From assembly GCF_000281975.1 (NCBI RefSeq), contig NZ_AKKE01000035.1, positions 1-51,021 of the forward strand: DNA of 51,021 nucleotides, written 5' to 3'. Below, in pieces: positions 1 through 9,083 of the stretch (position 1 is the first letter of the stretch; each line of letters starts with the position of its first letter). The DNA comes from Novosphingobium sp. AP12 (GTDB taxonomy: Bacteria; Pseudomonadota; Alphaproteobacteria; Sphingomonadales; Sphingomonadaceae). Both the position numbers and the translations under genes were made by a program. The notes beneath the pieces are model-generated. The model worked only from the letters and a program-made list of their open reading frames with translations. It was not told where the DNA came from and ran no database searches.

Positions 1-532
1 GGCTGCCGCCGCTGGTGACGGCGAGATCGTTGTCTGTGCTCTGTTCCAGCGCGATTTCAATCAATTGGGCGTAAGTACTGCGATTGAGTCGAGCCCGCAT
101 TCCGTGACGGACCTGGAGATAGAGCGCGGGTGTCTCGGGATCGCCCTCGGCCTCGATCGGGTGTTCCGGTCCGGCGATCACGAGGTCGTCCGAGTTCAAA
201 CGGAAGGCCAGCGCGTCGCCCTCGCGCTTCACGTCGATGGCGATGAAGGCGGCGTCCTCGACTTCGATCGACAGCTTCTGCGTCGGGGTTACCAGCCAGT
301 GCTGACCATCGTCGTCGCGAAATAGCAGCGAGGCGAAGGCGCGGACCATGGCGGGGCGGCGGATCTCGCCTTCCTGGTGAAACCAGCGGCCATCGGCGGC
401 GATGCGCATCTCGCTGTCGCCCTCGTTGGCAGGGGACCACTGGTCGACCGGCGGCAACTTGCGCGCGGCGACCAATTCGGCCACTTCAGCCAGCGAGAGA
501 CCGGCGAGTTCGGGGGGCGGTTCGTAGGGCAT
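1..532 (-). CDS. DUF1285 family protein (3' end cut by window edge)
   Basis: An open frame runs from an ATG at 532 to the left edge without a stop, so the C-terminus lies outside the window. At least 177 residues are visible, starting MPYEPPPELAGLSLAEVAEL and containing the run DGRWFHQEGEIRRPAMVRAF, which fits the DUF1285 family (around 180-190 residues, function unknown, widespread in alphaproteobacteria). Only a few residues should be missing. The ribosome binding site is weak (GAGACG next to the ATG). In related genomes this family often precedes a NUDIX hydrolase and the CCA-adding enzyme gene; those would lie to the left and cannot be checked here. Family assignment is from recalled similarity; no biochemical role is known to me. 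Confidence 0.8.
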   Translation of the reverse strand, partial: MPYEPPPELAGLSLAEVAELVAARKLPPVDQWSPANEGDSEMRIAADGRWFHQEGEIRRPAMVRAFASLLFRDDDGQHWLVTPTQKLSIEVEDAAFIAIDVKREGDALAFRLNSDDLVIAGPEHPIEAEGDPETPALYLQVRHGMRARLNRSTYAQLIEIALEQSTDNDLAVTSGGS

Positions 533-599
533 CGTCTCGCGATGCCAGATAGGGTGGCCTGCGCCAAGGTCCAGTTTTGGAACCCGGCGCGCGCGAAGG

Positions 600-1124
600 C
601 TACCTGAGCCAGGGGCCCAGCGCGCCCGCCGGGGGCAGCACTACCGGGTTTGCGGCGCGGACGAGCAGGCGGCGGCGCTCAAAGGGGCCGGGAAGCGTCC
701 AGGCGCCGGTATATTCGTTGGTGAAGCCCCAGAAGCGGCCGTAGTACTCGGGGTCGCCGATCATGACCTGCGGCAGCGGCGCCCGGTCGTCGATGCCGGC
801 CATGCAGGCGGACATCAGCGCCTTGCCGTAGCCCTGGCCTTGATGCTCGGGCAGCACCGCGACGGGGCCGACCATGATCATCGGATGGGCGCGGCCGCCG
901 GGATCGTTGAGCGCGACCGGCCAGCACTGGATCGAGCCGACCAGCATCTCGTCACCGTCGAGCGCGGCGAAGCTCAGGCCCGGCAGCCAGTCGGTCCCCT
1001 CGCGCACCTTGTAGGCGGTGCGCTTGTGGCGGCCCGGCTCGAACGCGGAGTCGAGCAGCGTCTCGACGAGGGCGGGATCGACATTGTCGAGCGGGATGAT
1101 GGTGGCGGTGTCTGGCGAAGTCAT
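600..1124 (-). CDS. GNAT family N-acetyltransferase
   Basis: A 174-residue single-domain protein. The segment VLPEHQGQGYGKALM (about residues 94-108) matches the acetyl-CoA pyrophosphate-binding loop of GNAT enzymes (Q/R-x-x-G-x-G/A), preceded by a beta strand HPMIMVGPVAV and followed by the expected helix. The C-terminal part GDPEYYGRFWGF resembles the YhbS-like subgroup, where a Y-x-x-x-G-F element closes the acceptor site. The acceptor (small molecule or protein) cannot be read from the sequence. It lies 67 bp upstream of the DUF1285 gene on the same strand and could share a transcript with it. Confidence 0.88.
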   Translation of the reverse strand: MTSPDTATIIPLDNVDPALVETLLDSAFEPGRHKRTAYKVREGTDWLPGLSFAALDGDEMLVGSIQCWPVALNDPGGRAHPMIMVGPVAVLPEHQGQGYGKALMSACMAGIDDRAPLPQVMIGDPEYYGRFWGFTNEYTGAWTLPGPFERRRLLVRAANPVVLPPAGALGPWLR

Positions 1125-1163
1125 GGCGCGCGCCGGATAGAAGTGCGCGGGCCCCGTGTCGAT

Positions 1164-2339
1164 TCAATTCGCCGGATCGAGCTTCAGCAGGTGCCCGCTG
1201 TCGGAACCTTCGCCGTCCTCGATCAGCCAGATCGCGCCGTCGGGCCCCTGTGCGATATCGCGGATGCGGTTGTCCATGGGGTAGCGCCCTTCCTCGACCG
1301 CCTTGTCGCCGTCAATGCGCACGCGCACGAGGCCGGTGGCGACGAGGCCGGTGATGATCGCCTGTCCCTTCCACGCGGGGAACCTGTCCCCGGTGTAGAA
1401 GATGTAGTCGCCCGGCGCGATCACCGGGTTCCAGCTGATCGCGGGCTGGGCGAGATCGGGACGGGTGGAATTGCGCGGGATCGGCTTGCCGTCGTAGTGG
1501 TCGCCGTCCGAGACCAGCGGCCAGCCGTAGTTGGCGCCGGGCTTGACGAGGTTCAGTTCGTCGCCGCCCGCCGGGCCATGCTCGAGGTCCCAGAGCCCGC
1601 CCTGCGGATCGAACGCGAGGCCCAGGATGTTGCGGTGGCCGTAGGACCAGATCTGGTCGGTGGGAGATCCCTTGCCGGCATAGGGGTTGCCTGGGGCGGG
1701 GGTGCCGTCGGGCAGCAGACGCACGATCTTGCCGAGGTTGGTTTTCAGGTCCTGCGCGGGCGTGAACTTCTGCCGCTCGCCCGACGCGACGAACAGGTAT
1801 TGGCCGTCGGGCGAGAACGCGAGGCGGTGCGAATAGTGGCCGCGCCCGGTGACCTTGGGTGTCTGGCGCCAGATGACCTTGAGGTTGTCGAGCCGGCACT
1901 TCAGCGCTTCGGCGCAGACAAGGTCGGCCTTGCCCACGACCGCGCCGCGCGTGTCGCCCTGTCCGGCCTCGGCCCAGCTCAGGTAGACCACACGGCGGTC
2001 GAGCTTTTCGCTGCGCTGGCCGGGAGCGAAGATGAAATCGCCTAGGCCGCCCTGGCCGCCATAGTCGACCTTGGGCACGCCCGAGACTTCGCCGATCCTG
2101 CGGTCTGGCGTCATGAAGCGGATCGCGCCCTTGCGCTCGGTGACGAACAGGGTGCCGGTGCCTTCATCGAAGGCCATGGCCCAGGGCTCGTCGAACTGGG
2201 CGACACGCTCGACCTTGAAGGGAGCGCCGCCTTCGGTCGCCGCCGGCACGGCAGATTTTTCCCCTGTCGCCGCGCTGCCGCAGCTTGCGAGGATCACCGT
2301 GAGCGGCGATAGGGCGAAAACGAGTCTTTCAGCGATCAT
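1164..2339 (-). CDS. PQQ-dependent sugar dehydrogenase, lipoprotein
   Basis: A 391-residue protein of the soluble glucose/sorbosone dehydrogenase (aldose sugar dehydrogenase) family, a six-bladed propeller that oxidises aldose sugars with PQQ in the periplasm. Visible family signatures are HYSHRLAFSPDGQYLFVASG with the probable catalytic histidine, GTPAPGNPY, IWSYGHRNILGLAFDPQG, LWDLEHGPAGGDELNLV and NYGWPLVSDGDHY. I chose the ATG at 2339 because it opens directly onto a lipoprotein signal peptide ending in L-A-S-C (Cys20); an in-frame ATG 42 bp upstream adds residues before it and runs into rnhB. It is divergent from rnhB with about 34 bp between the starts. No PQQ biosynthesis genes are in the window, so cofactor supply is unknown. 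Confidence 0.88.
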   Translation of the reverse strand: MIAERLVFALSPLTVILASCGSAATGEKSAVPAATEGGAPFKVERVAQFDEPWAMAFDEGTGTLFVTERKGAIRFMTPDRRIGEVSGVPKVDYGGQGGLGDFIFAPGQRSEKLDRRVVYLSWAEAGQGDTRGAVVGKADLVCAEALKCRLDNLKVIWRQTPKVTGRGHYSHRLAFSPDGQYLFVASGERQKFTPAQDLKTNLGKIVRLLPDGTPAPGNPYAGKGSPTDQIWSYGHRNILGLAFDPQGGLWDLEHGPAGGDELNLVKPGANYGWPLVSDGDHYDGKPIPRNSTRPDLAQPAISWNPVIAPGDYIFYTGDRFPAWKGQAIITGLVATGLVRVRIDGDKAVEEGRYPMDNRIRDIAQGPDGAIWLIEDGEGSDSGHLLKLDPAN

Positions 2340-2373
2340 GCCCAGCCCAATGCTTGTTTCCACCACTGGTTCC

Positions 2374-2973
2374 ATGGACACGAAACGTCACGTTATCGGC
2401 GTGGACGAGGCCGGGCGCGGACCTCTCGCGGGGCCGGTGGTCGCGGGCGCGGTGGTGCTGTGCAAGCCGCGGCCTTCGGGGCTCGACGATTCCAAGAAGC
2501 TCTCGCGCATCCGCCGCGGCGAACTCGAAGCAGTCATCAAGCGGCGCTGCCGATGGGCGGTGGGTGTGGTGGAGGTCGACGAGATCGACCGGCTCAACAT
2601 CTTCGGCGCGACGATGCTCGCGATGACACGCGCGGTGCTCTCGCTATGCGAAGCGCTGGGCGAGGAGCCGGGCGAAGTGCTGGTGGACGGCAACCTGACG
2701 CCGCATGGCCGGCGCGAGGAATGGCGCTGGAAGGCCCGCGCGATCGTCGGAGGCGATGCCATCGAGCCGTGCATCTCGGCCGCCTCGATCATTGCCAAGG
2801 AGCACCGGGACCGCCTGATGCGCGATCTCGCACTGGCGCACCCGCACTATGGCTGGGAGCGCAATGCGGGCTATGGCACGTCCGAGCACCTCGCGGCGCT
2901 GCGCAGGCACGGCGCCACCCCGCACCACCGCCGCAGCTTCGCGCCCGTGGCGCAGCTACAGCTGCTGGTCTAG
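2374..2973 (+). CDS. rnhB: Ribonuclease HII
   Basis: A 199-residue enzyme that cleaves RNA in RNA-DNA hybrids, including single ribonucleotides left in DNA. The N-terminal GVDEAGRGPLAGPVVAGAVV carries the first two catalytic acids (Asp11, Glu12). LDDSKKL, VLVDGN and SAASIIAKEHRDRLM supply the remaining conserved acids and the family helix. The start at 2374 (MDTKRHVIGVDEAGRG) gives the usual RNase HII length; the open frame extends far upstream, but that part is antisense to the dehydrogenase gene and has no family similarity. An ATG at 2350 is an alternative start. Confidence 0.95.
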   Translation: MDTKRHVIGVDEAGRGPLAGPVVAGAVVLCKPRPSGLDDSKKLSRIRRGELEAVIKRRCRWAVGVVEVDEIDRLNIFGATMLAMTRAVLSLCEALGEEPGEVLVDGNLTPHGRREEWRWKARAIVGGDAIEPCISAASIIAKEHRDRLMRDLALAHPHYGWERNAGYGTSEHLAALRRHGATPHHRRSFAPVAQLQLLV

Positions 2974-2974
2974 T

Positions 2975-3130
2975 TCAGGCGGCGAGCGGAAGCGGCACGG
3001 CGACGACCGGCTGCTCGATCACGGGAGCGGCAGGAGCTGCTGCGGGGGCCTCGGCCAGGCCAGCCATGTGGCGCTCGGCAAGGACGACGTCACGGCGCGA
3101 GGCGAAATAGAGCGAAATCAGGGAAAACAT
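2975..3130 (-). CDS. Small protein, unknown function
   Basis: A 51-residue frame starting MFSLISLYFASRRDVVLAE and ending in an alanine/proline/valine-rich tail. A GAGG element five bases before the ATG and strong G/C use in third codon positions support translation from 3130. The frame stays open to 3490, but codon use upstream of 3130 loses that bias, so I reject the longer version. The stop lies 1 bp past the convergent rnhB stop. I do not recognise a family; the first 20 residues could form an amphipathic or short membrane helix. Confidence 0.5.
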   Translation of the reverse strand: MFSLISLYFASRRDVVLAERHMAGLAEAPAAAPAAPVIEQPVVAVPLPLAA

Positions 3131-3298
3131 GGCGACCTCGAAGACAAAGGGGTTTGCTGCGGTGCAGCATCTGCCAGCCATTTGGATTGTGCAGGCCGTT
3201 GCGGCAAATGCAACGATGAGGATCGGAGTTGCATAACGTGCATCTGAAGCCATCGGGACGGGCTGCTCGGCACATGCCGCGATCAAAAAGTTTTCCAC

Positions 3299-4622
<1,324 letters not shown>

Positions 4623-4700
4623 GGCCTTTCTGGACTGCGGTGTTCTGCCGCCGTCCGGAAACGGGTTCAGCCTGAGCCTTTAAGACGCTAAGGCCGCGCC

Positions 4701-5813
4701 ATGACCCGCAAGCTCTACATCCGCCCGATCGCCTTCGCCGACAGCCCGCAGAGCGAGGAAGGCGACGCGGTGCGCCTTGGCGGGGCGATGGTCTGGGCGA
4801 GCCGCTTCGCGCTGATCGTGCGCGAGAACAGCCGGATCGTCTCGCGCGAGCGGGTGTCGGCGGGCCGGATAGCCTCGGTGCTGGGCGCGCTGCCGGCCGA
4901 CCTCGGCGCGGCGGGCGAGGCGCAATGGGCGAACCTGCGCAAGGTCCATGCGCCGCTGAAGTGCGGGCCGCGTATGGTGCGGCTAGACCAGCCGCAGGTC
5001 ATGGGCATCCTCAACATGACGCCCGACAGCTTCTCAGATGGGGGGCAGTTCCTCGACGACGAGGCCGAAGCCTCCGCCCATGCCTCGGCTATGCTGGAGG
5101 CGGGCGCCGCGATCATCGACATCGGCGGAGAGTCCACGCGGCCCGGAGCCGGCGCGGTCTGGGAAGGCGACGAGATCAGGCGCGTGGTACCGATGGTCGG
5201 CAAGCTCGCTGCCATGGGCGCGGCGATCAGCCTCGACACGCGGCGGCCTGCGGTGATGGAGGCGGGCCTTGCAGCGGGCGCCCACATCATCAACGATGTT
5301 TCCGCATTACGCCACGACCCGCGCAGCCTGGAACTCGCTGCCTCCACCGACGCGCCCGTTGTGTTGATGCACGCGCCGGGCAAGGCGGACGACCTCCACT
5401 CTCCCGCCGCCTACGAGGACATCGCAATCGGCGTGTTCGACTGGCTCGAAGAGCGCCGAGACGCGGCGGTGGCTGCGGGCATCGCGGCGGACCGGATCAT
5501 CCTCGACCCTGGGCTCGGCTTCGGGCTGACGCTGGCGCAGAACCTCGCGCTGTTCAACGCGCTGCCGCTGTTCCACGCGCTTGGCCACCCGCTGCTGGTG
5601 GGTGTCAGCCGCAAGCGCATGATCGGCGCACTGTCGAACGAGGCGGCGGCGCACCAGCGCCTCGGCGGGTCGCTGACGCTGGCGGTCAAGGCAATGGAGG
5701 CGGGGGCACATATCCTGCGGGTCCACGACGTGTTCGAAACCGTGCAGGCGGTCCGGGTATGGCGCGGCCTTCGCGACGCGGCGCTGACGGACTTCTCGCA
5801 GCTGCCGAGCTGA
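4701..5813 (+). CDS. folP: Dihydropteroate synthase with N-terminal extension
   Basis: A 370-residue protein that condenses p-aminobenzoate with the pterin pyrophosphate in folate synthesis. The TIM-barrel core occupies about residues 98-365, with MGILNMTPDSFSDGG, IIDIGGESTRPGA, ISLDTRRPAVMEAG, HIINDVSALRHDP, ILDPGLGFG and LVGVSRKR in the expected order. Usual length is about 270-290 residues; here about 95 residues precede the core, with no domain I recognise and the same base composition as the rest. It follows ccrM after 78 bp on the same strand. The intergenic stretch 5814-6020 after it contains nested inverted repeats (CGGTGTT/AACACCG) but no clear T-tailed terminator. Confidence 0.95.
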   Translation: MTRKLYIRPIAFADSPQSEEGDAVRLGGAMVWASRFALIVRENSRIVSRERVSAGRIASVLGALPADLGAAGEAQWANLRKVHAPLKCGPRMVRLDQPQVMGILNMTPDSFSDGGQFLDDEAEASAHASAMLEAGAAIIDIGGESTRPGAGAVWEGDEIRRVVPMVGKLAAMGAAISLDTRRPAVMEAGLAAGAHIINDVSALRHDPRSLELAASTDAPVVLMHAPGKADDLHSPAAYEDIAIGVFDWLEERRDAAVAAGIAADRIILDPGLGFGLTLAQNLALFNALPLFHALGHPLLVGVSRKRMIGALSNEAAAHQRLGGSLTLAVKAMEAGAHILRVHDVFETVQAVRVWRGLRDAALTDFSQLPS

Positions 5814-6020
5814 TACAAATCTGGACCTCGGATTAACCTCGGATTTCAGCCGGATGAACGAACCGGTGTTTTCTGTGTGACCCAGTCGTCATAACACCGC
5901 CGCATCGCGTCTGAGGCCCGGTTCGTCCCTCGGGCTGGGTCAATTTCCGATTGCGCCCGTTTTCCCCTTCGAACCGCCGAGGCAATGTCGCCCGGCATGG
6001 AAAGCGAAAGGGAGTTTCCC

Positions 6021-6377
6021 ATGAAGCAGACCAAGATCATCAGCGCCGCTGCGCTGGCCTTCGCCGCCATCCCCGTTACCGCCATGGCCGTCGTGCCTAC
6101 GATGTACGAAGAGAGCGCCGCCCGCGCCGAGGAAGACCGGATCATTCAGGCTCCGATCGGCGGCATCGAGGGCAAGAACTGGTACAACTACCGCGCCAAC
6201 GTCAACGAAACCCAGAAGGAGCTTTCGAGCGACTTGCGCCACGCCAGCGACATCGAGGACCAGCGCGATGCCTGGGAAGAATACGGCACCGAACTGCGCG
6301 GTGAACGCGGGAAGTACGTGAAGGCCATGGCCAAGAAGGGCTATCGCGTTCCGACCGTCTACATCGAAGGTCTCTGA
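6021..6377 (+). CDS. Small exported protein, unknown function
   Basis: A 118-residue protein with a signal peptide (MKQTKIISAAALAFAAIPVT followed by AMA) and probable cleavage near residue 23. The mature part is charged and mostly helical (DLRHASDIEDQRDAWEEYG) with no cysteine pair and no motif I recognise. The start at 6021 is chosen over an in-frame ATG 36 bp upstream because it opens the signal peptide and has GGGAG seven bases upstream. It ends just before a hairpin at 6401-6434. A periplasmic location is inferred; the function is unknown. Confidence 0.72.
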   Translation: MKQTKIISAAALAFAAIPVTAMAVVPTMYEESAARAEEDRIIQAPIGGIEGKNWYNYRANVNETQKELSSDLRHASDIEDQRDAWEEYGTELRGERGKYVKAMAKKGYRVPTVYIEGL

Positions 6378-6400
6378 GCCTTCACCGCTTCGACAATTTT

Positions 6401-6434
6401 AAGGGCGGGCCATGCGACAGCACGGTCCGCCCTT
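6401..6434. terminator. Bidirectional hairpin between convergent genes
   Basis: The arms AAGGGCGGGCC and GGTCCGCCCTT pair over 11 bp with one G-T pair around a loop of about 12 bases. Reading on the minus strand, the hairpin is followed by TTAAAATT, so it best serves the minus-strand NTF2-like gene ending at 6453. It may also stop transcripts of the plus-strand gene ending at 6377. Confidence 0.65.
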
Positions 6435-6452
6435 CGGCTGTCCAGCTGGCGT

Positions 6453-6917
6453 TTATTCGACCTCGACGCGCAGGCGTTCGATCCGGGTGGTCGCGAGTTT
6501 CCAGCCGTCTCCCCGGTTGGAGTATGTCTCGTGGTAGCGGCCCCAACCGGTGAGGCGCTTGAAAGGCCCACCCGAGGGCGGAAAGAAGCGGTCCGTGAAG
6601 CACCATATGCCGCTAGCCGTGCTGGCGCTCTCGATGGTGATGTCGGGGTCGTTGCCCTGATGGACGGTGACGATGCGCGGCCCTACTGGGCTTGCGGCAT
6701 CGGGCCAGTTGTCGCGTCCCTCGAGCACCATGTTCATCGCCGGCATGTGGTCGATCCCGGTGGCCGGGTCGGCGCAGCAGCCCCTGTAGTCGAGCACGCA
6801 GTCCTCGGCGAGGATGGAGCGGACCAGCGCAGCGTCGCCGTCGTCCACACCGCGCCAGTAGCGGGCCTTGAGCTGCCTGATGTCCTCGATGGCGGCGAGC
6901 CGCGCGAGCGTGTCCAT
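6453..6917 (-). CDS. SnoaL/NTF2-like protein
   Basis: A 154-residue protein of the SnoaL-like (nuclear transport factor 2 fold) superfamily. Recognisable parts are the N-terminal helix LARLAAIEDIRQLKARYWRG, VDDGDAALVRSILAEDCVLD and the C-terminal strands GWGRYHETYSNRGDGWKLAT. The fold includes ketosteroid isomerases, dehydratases, hydroxylase small subunits and non-enzymatic binders, so no reaction can be named. AAGGA lies before the ATG. It stands alone, 37 bp downstream of nothing on its strand but separated from the response regulator gene by a 37 bp gap, so it may be co-transcribed with that regulator. Confidence 0.8.
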   Translation of the reverse strand: MDTLARLAAIEDIRQLKARYWRGVDDGDAALVRSILAEDCVLDYRGCCADPATGIDHMPAMNMVLEGRDNWPDAASPVGPRIVTVHQGNDPDITIESASTASGIWCFTDRFFPPSGGPFKRLTGWGRYHETYSNRGDGWKLATTRIERLRVEVE

Positions 6918-6954
6918 GCCTGTCCTTCTCCCTTTTCACGGGAGACTGGCGGGC

Positions 6955-8379
6955 TCAGGCGGCGTTGTCGATGCCCAGTTCAGTGAGCTTGCGATAGAGC
7001 GTGGACCGCCCGATGCCCAGCCGCCGCGCCACTTCGGTCATGCGGCCGCGGTACAGGCCGATGGCGAGGCGGATCACGTCGGCCTCGATCTCCTCGAGCG
7101 GGCGCAGGTGACCGTCGGGGGTGTAGAGCATGACCCCCGAACTCTCCTGCATCGGGTTGCCCGCGATTGTGGATGAACCTGTGCCAAGGATGTTGAGAAG
7201 CTGTGGAAAATCTTCCGAGGTCAGCGCGTCGCCGTCGCAGAACACCGCTGCTCGGAACAGCACGGCCTGGAGCTGGCGCACGTTGCCCGGCCAGTCGTAG
7301 GCGGCGAGAAGCGACAGCGCGCCGTCCGTCACGCCCAGTTCGCGCAGCCCCGGCTGCTCGCCGATGCGGGCGAGGAAGTAGCGGGTGAGGGCAGGCAGGT
7401 CGCCCGGCCGTTCGCGCAGGGCAGGGAGGTGAACCTTGGTGGCGGACAGCGCTTCGAGGAGTTCAGGCAGGAACAGGTCCTGGCTCACCATGTCGGCAAG
7501 CGGCAGGTTGCTGGCGGCGATGATGCGCACGTCGACGCGGAACGAGTGGCGCGCGCCGATCGGCCGGCAGTCGCCCTTGCGGATCGCTTCGAGCAAGCGC
7601 TCCTGCACCGACAGCGGCAGGCTGTCGATCTCGTCGAGCGCAAGGGTGGCGCCGTCGCAGTGCTGCATCGCGCCGATTTGGCGGTCGAACGCGCCGGGGA
7701 AGGCGCCCTTCTCGTGGCCGAACAGGACGGATTCGATCGAGTTCGCCGGCATCCCGCCGACGTTCACGATCCGCAGTGGCATCCGGGTACGGGGCGAAGC
7801 CGCGTGCATCGCCCGGATGAGCATTTCCTTGCCCGACCCGCTCTCGCCCTCGATCAGCACGGGGGAGTGTCCGCGCGCGGCCTTGGCGGCGACGGCCAGC
7901 GCTTTTCGGAAGTTCGGCGAGGCCCCGATCATCGATTCGAAATCGGGGTTGGCGGTCATCTTCTCGGTGAGAGGCGCAAGCTCGTCGCGCGGCGCCTCGT
8001 GCTGCGTCGCCGAGCGCAGGGCGTGCATGAGCCGGTCGGGCGCGACGGGCTTGATGAGGTAGTCGGTGGCCCCGGCCCGCATCGCCTCTACTGCTAGCAG
8101 CGGCGAGGTACTGGCGGTCAGCATCAGGATGGGCAGCGCCGGGCGGCGGGACTTGAGTTCGGCGATCAGCGTGCAGGCGTCGTCGCCCGGTACCCACTGG
8201 TCGAGAATGATCGCGGCGAGCTGCATGCCCTGCCGCGTGCCGAGCGTGGCGATGGCGGTCTCGGCGTCGCGGACGATGAGCGTGCGCCATCCCTCGCGCG
8301 AGGCGAGCGCCGAAATGAGCCGGCTCTGCGCCGGTTCATCGTCGATGAGCATGAGGAGGCGTTGATCGAGTTCCGCCAT
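6955..8379 (-). CDS. NtrC-type response regulator with altered GAFTGA loop
   Basis: A 474-residue three-domain regulator. The receiver domain spans residues 8-120 with acid pocket Asp13/Asp14, phospho-acceptor Asp60, Thr88 and Lys110 all present. The AAA+ domain (about 145-385) has Walker A GESGSGKE (178-185) and Walker B ATLALDEID. The Fis-type helix-turn-helix is at about 430-470 (MTEVARRLGIGRSTLYRKL). Enhancer-binding proteins contact sigma-54 through a GAFTGA loop; here it reads GAFPGA (residues 225-230), with proline at the key threonine. Regulators with altered loops often no longer activate sigma-54. No partner kinase is adjacent. A CtrA-like box lies in the divergent upstream region at 8436-8450. 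Confidence 0.9.
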   Translation of the reverse strand: MAELDQRLLMLIDDEPAQSRLISALASREGWRTLIVRDAETAIATLGTRQGMQLAAIILDQWVPGDDACTLIAELKSRRPALPILMLTASTSPLLAVEAMRAGATDYLIKPVAPDRLMHALRSATQHEAPRDELAPLTEKMTANPDFESMIGASPNFRKALAVAAKAARGHSPVLIEGESGSGKEMLIRAMHAASPRTRMPLRIVNVGGMPANSIESVLFGHEKGAFPGAFDRQIGAMQHCDGATLALDEIDSLPLSVQERLLEAIRKGDCRPIGARHSFRVDVRIIAASNLPLADMVSQDLFLPELLEALSATKVHLPALRERPGDLPALTRYFLARIGEQPGLRELGVTDGALSLLAAYDWPGNVRQLQAVLFRAAVFCDGDALTSEDFPQLLNILGTGSSTIAGNPMQESSGVMLYTPDGHLRPLEEIEADVIRLAIGLYRGRMTEVARRLGIGRSTLYRKLTELGIDNAA

Positions 8380-8435
8380 TGTTCGCCGCTTGCATCGCCT
8401 CCGGGGAGTGGAATGTCATGTCTAGAGGCAACCGG

Positions 8436-8450
8436 TAAATACGGGATTAA
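8436..8450. promoter_or_regulatory. CtrA-like box
   Basis: TAAA-N7-TTAA, one mismatch from the TTAA-N7-TTAA consensus for the cell-cycle regulator CtrA. It lies in the 162 bp between the divergent response regulator and the oxidase subunit IV gene, 57 bp before the regulator start. Which gene it would serve is unclear, and one site with a mismatch is weak evidence. Confidence 0.35.
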
Positions 8451-8477
8451 GCCTGAGATAGACGCGCGCGTTCACTC

Positions 8478-8506
8478 TTGAGCCGGCGCCGCACCCCCGC
8501 TAGAGC
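8478..8506 (+). promoter_or_regulatory. Candidate promoter of the oxidase subunit IV gene
   Basis: TTGAGC at 8478-8483 and TAGAGC at 8501-8506 are separated by 17 bp, a plausible housekeeping sigma-factor promoter for an alphaproteobacterium. Transcription would start near 8513, about 29 bp before the start codon. The call rests on pattern only. Confidence 0.35.
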
Positions 8507-8541
8507 AGGCCATCGAACAAACGGACAGGGGATAAGCGATC

Positions 8542-8667
8542 ATGGCTTCGGGCAACGACATCAAGGCGGCCACCGCCACCTACAACTCGTTCATCAAGAT
8601 GGCGACCTGGGGCACGATCGCCTGCGTGGTCATTGCGGCGGGCGTGGTCGGCCTGATCGCATCCTGA
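8542..8667 (+). CDS. aa3-type cytochrome c oxidase subunit IV
   Basis: A 41-residue protein with a short cytoplasmic N-terminus (MASGNDIKAATATYNSFIK) and one membrane helix (residues about 21-40). This matches the small bacterial aa3 oxidase subunit IV family, a single-helix accessory subunit of the terminal oxidase. The purine-rich AGGGGATAAG precedes the ATG. The other oxidase subunits are not in this window, so the gene is detached from the main cta cluster, as is common for this subunit. Confidence 0.82.
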   Translation: MASGNDIKAATATYNSFIKMATWGTIACVVIAAGVVGLIAS

Positions 8668-8722
8668 TCCAACTCGGCCGGGACGCACCGCGCCCGGCCT
8701 ACCCTGGGGCGTAGTCCCGGCG

Positions 8723-9040
8723 ATGGTACGCCTCTTCAAGGTCTTGCTGATCCTCGCCGCTTTGGGCGGAGCGCTGTGGTACGGCGCTCATCGCTATGCC
8801 GAGCACCGCGTGCAGGCCGCCTTCGCAGAAGCCGGGATGACGGATGAGGCCGCGGCCTGCATGGGTCGCCGCCTTGCCGAACGGCTCACGCTGCGCCAGC
8901 TCTATCAGCTGACCACACTGCGGGACGAAGCGCACGACGCCGACCAGTTGCTACGCGCCGTACAGAGCCTGGACGACCGCAGGATCGTGAGGGTGACGGC
9001 CAGTTCCGCGCTCTTGTGCTCGACCGGCCTTGCCCGCTAG
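8723..9040 (+). CDS. Small membrane-anchored protein, unknown function
   Basis: A 105-residue protein with one N-terminal membrane helix or uncleaved signal ([20 protein letters not shown]) and a periplasmic, mostly helical, Arg/Ala/Leu-rich remainder with two cysteines (AAACMGRR and LLCSTG) that could form a disulfide. I recognise no family. It lies 55 bp after the oxidase subunit gene and 43 bp before the preferred start of dgt, so it may be transcribed with both. Confidence 0.65.
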   Translation: MVRLFKVLLILAALGGALWYGAHRYAEHRVQAAFAEAGMTDEAAACMGRRLAERLTLRQLYQLTTLRDEAHDADQLLRAVQSLDDRRIVRVTASSALLCSTGLAR

Positions 9041-9083
9041 GGCGCAGGCTCTGCCCTTCGTCGCACACGCGGAGACCGCGCGC

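Noticed and set aside
840..2045. 401-codon open frame on the plus strand
   Set aside because: Antisense to the GNAT and PQQ dehydrogenase genes, both with clear family motifs.
5822..5838. TTAACC preceded by a possible CtrA half site
   Set aside because: The partner half is TGGA, two mismatches from TTAA, so not counted.
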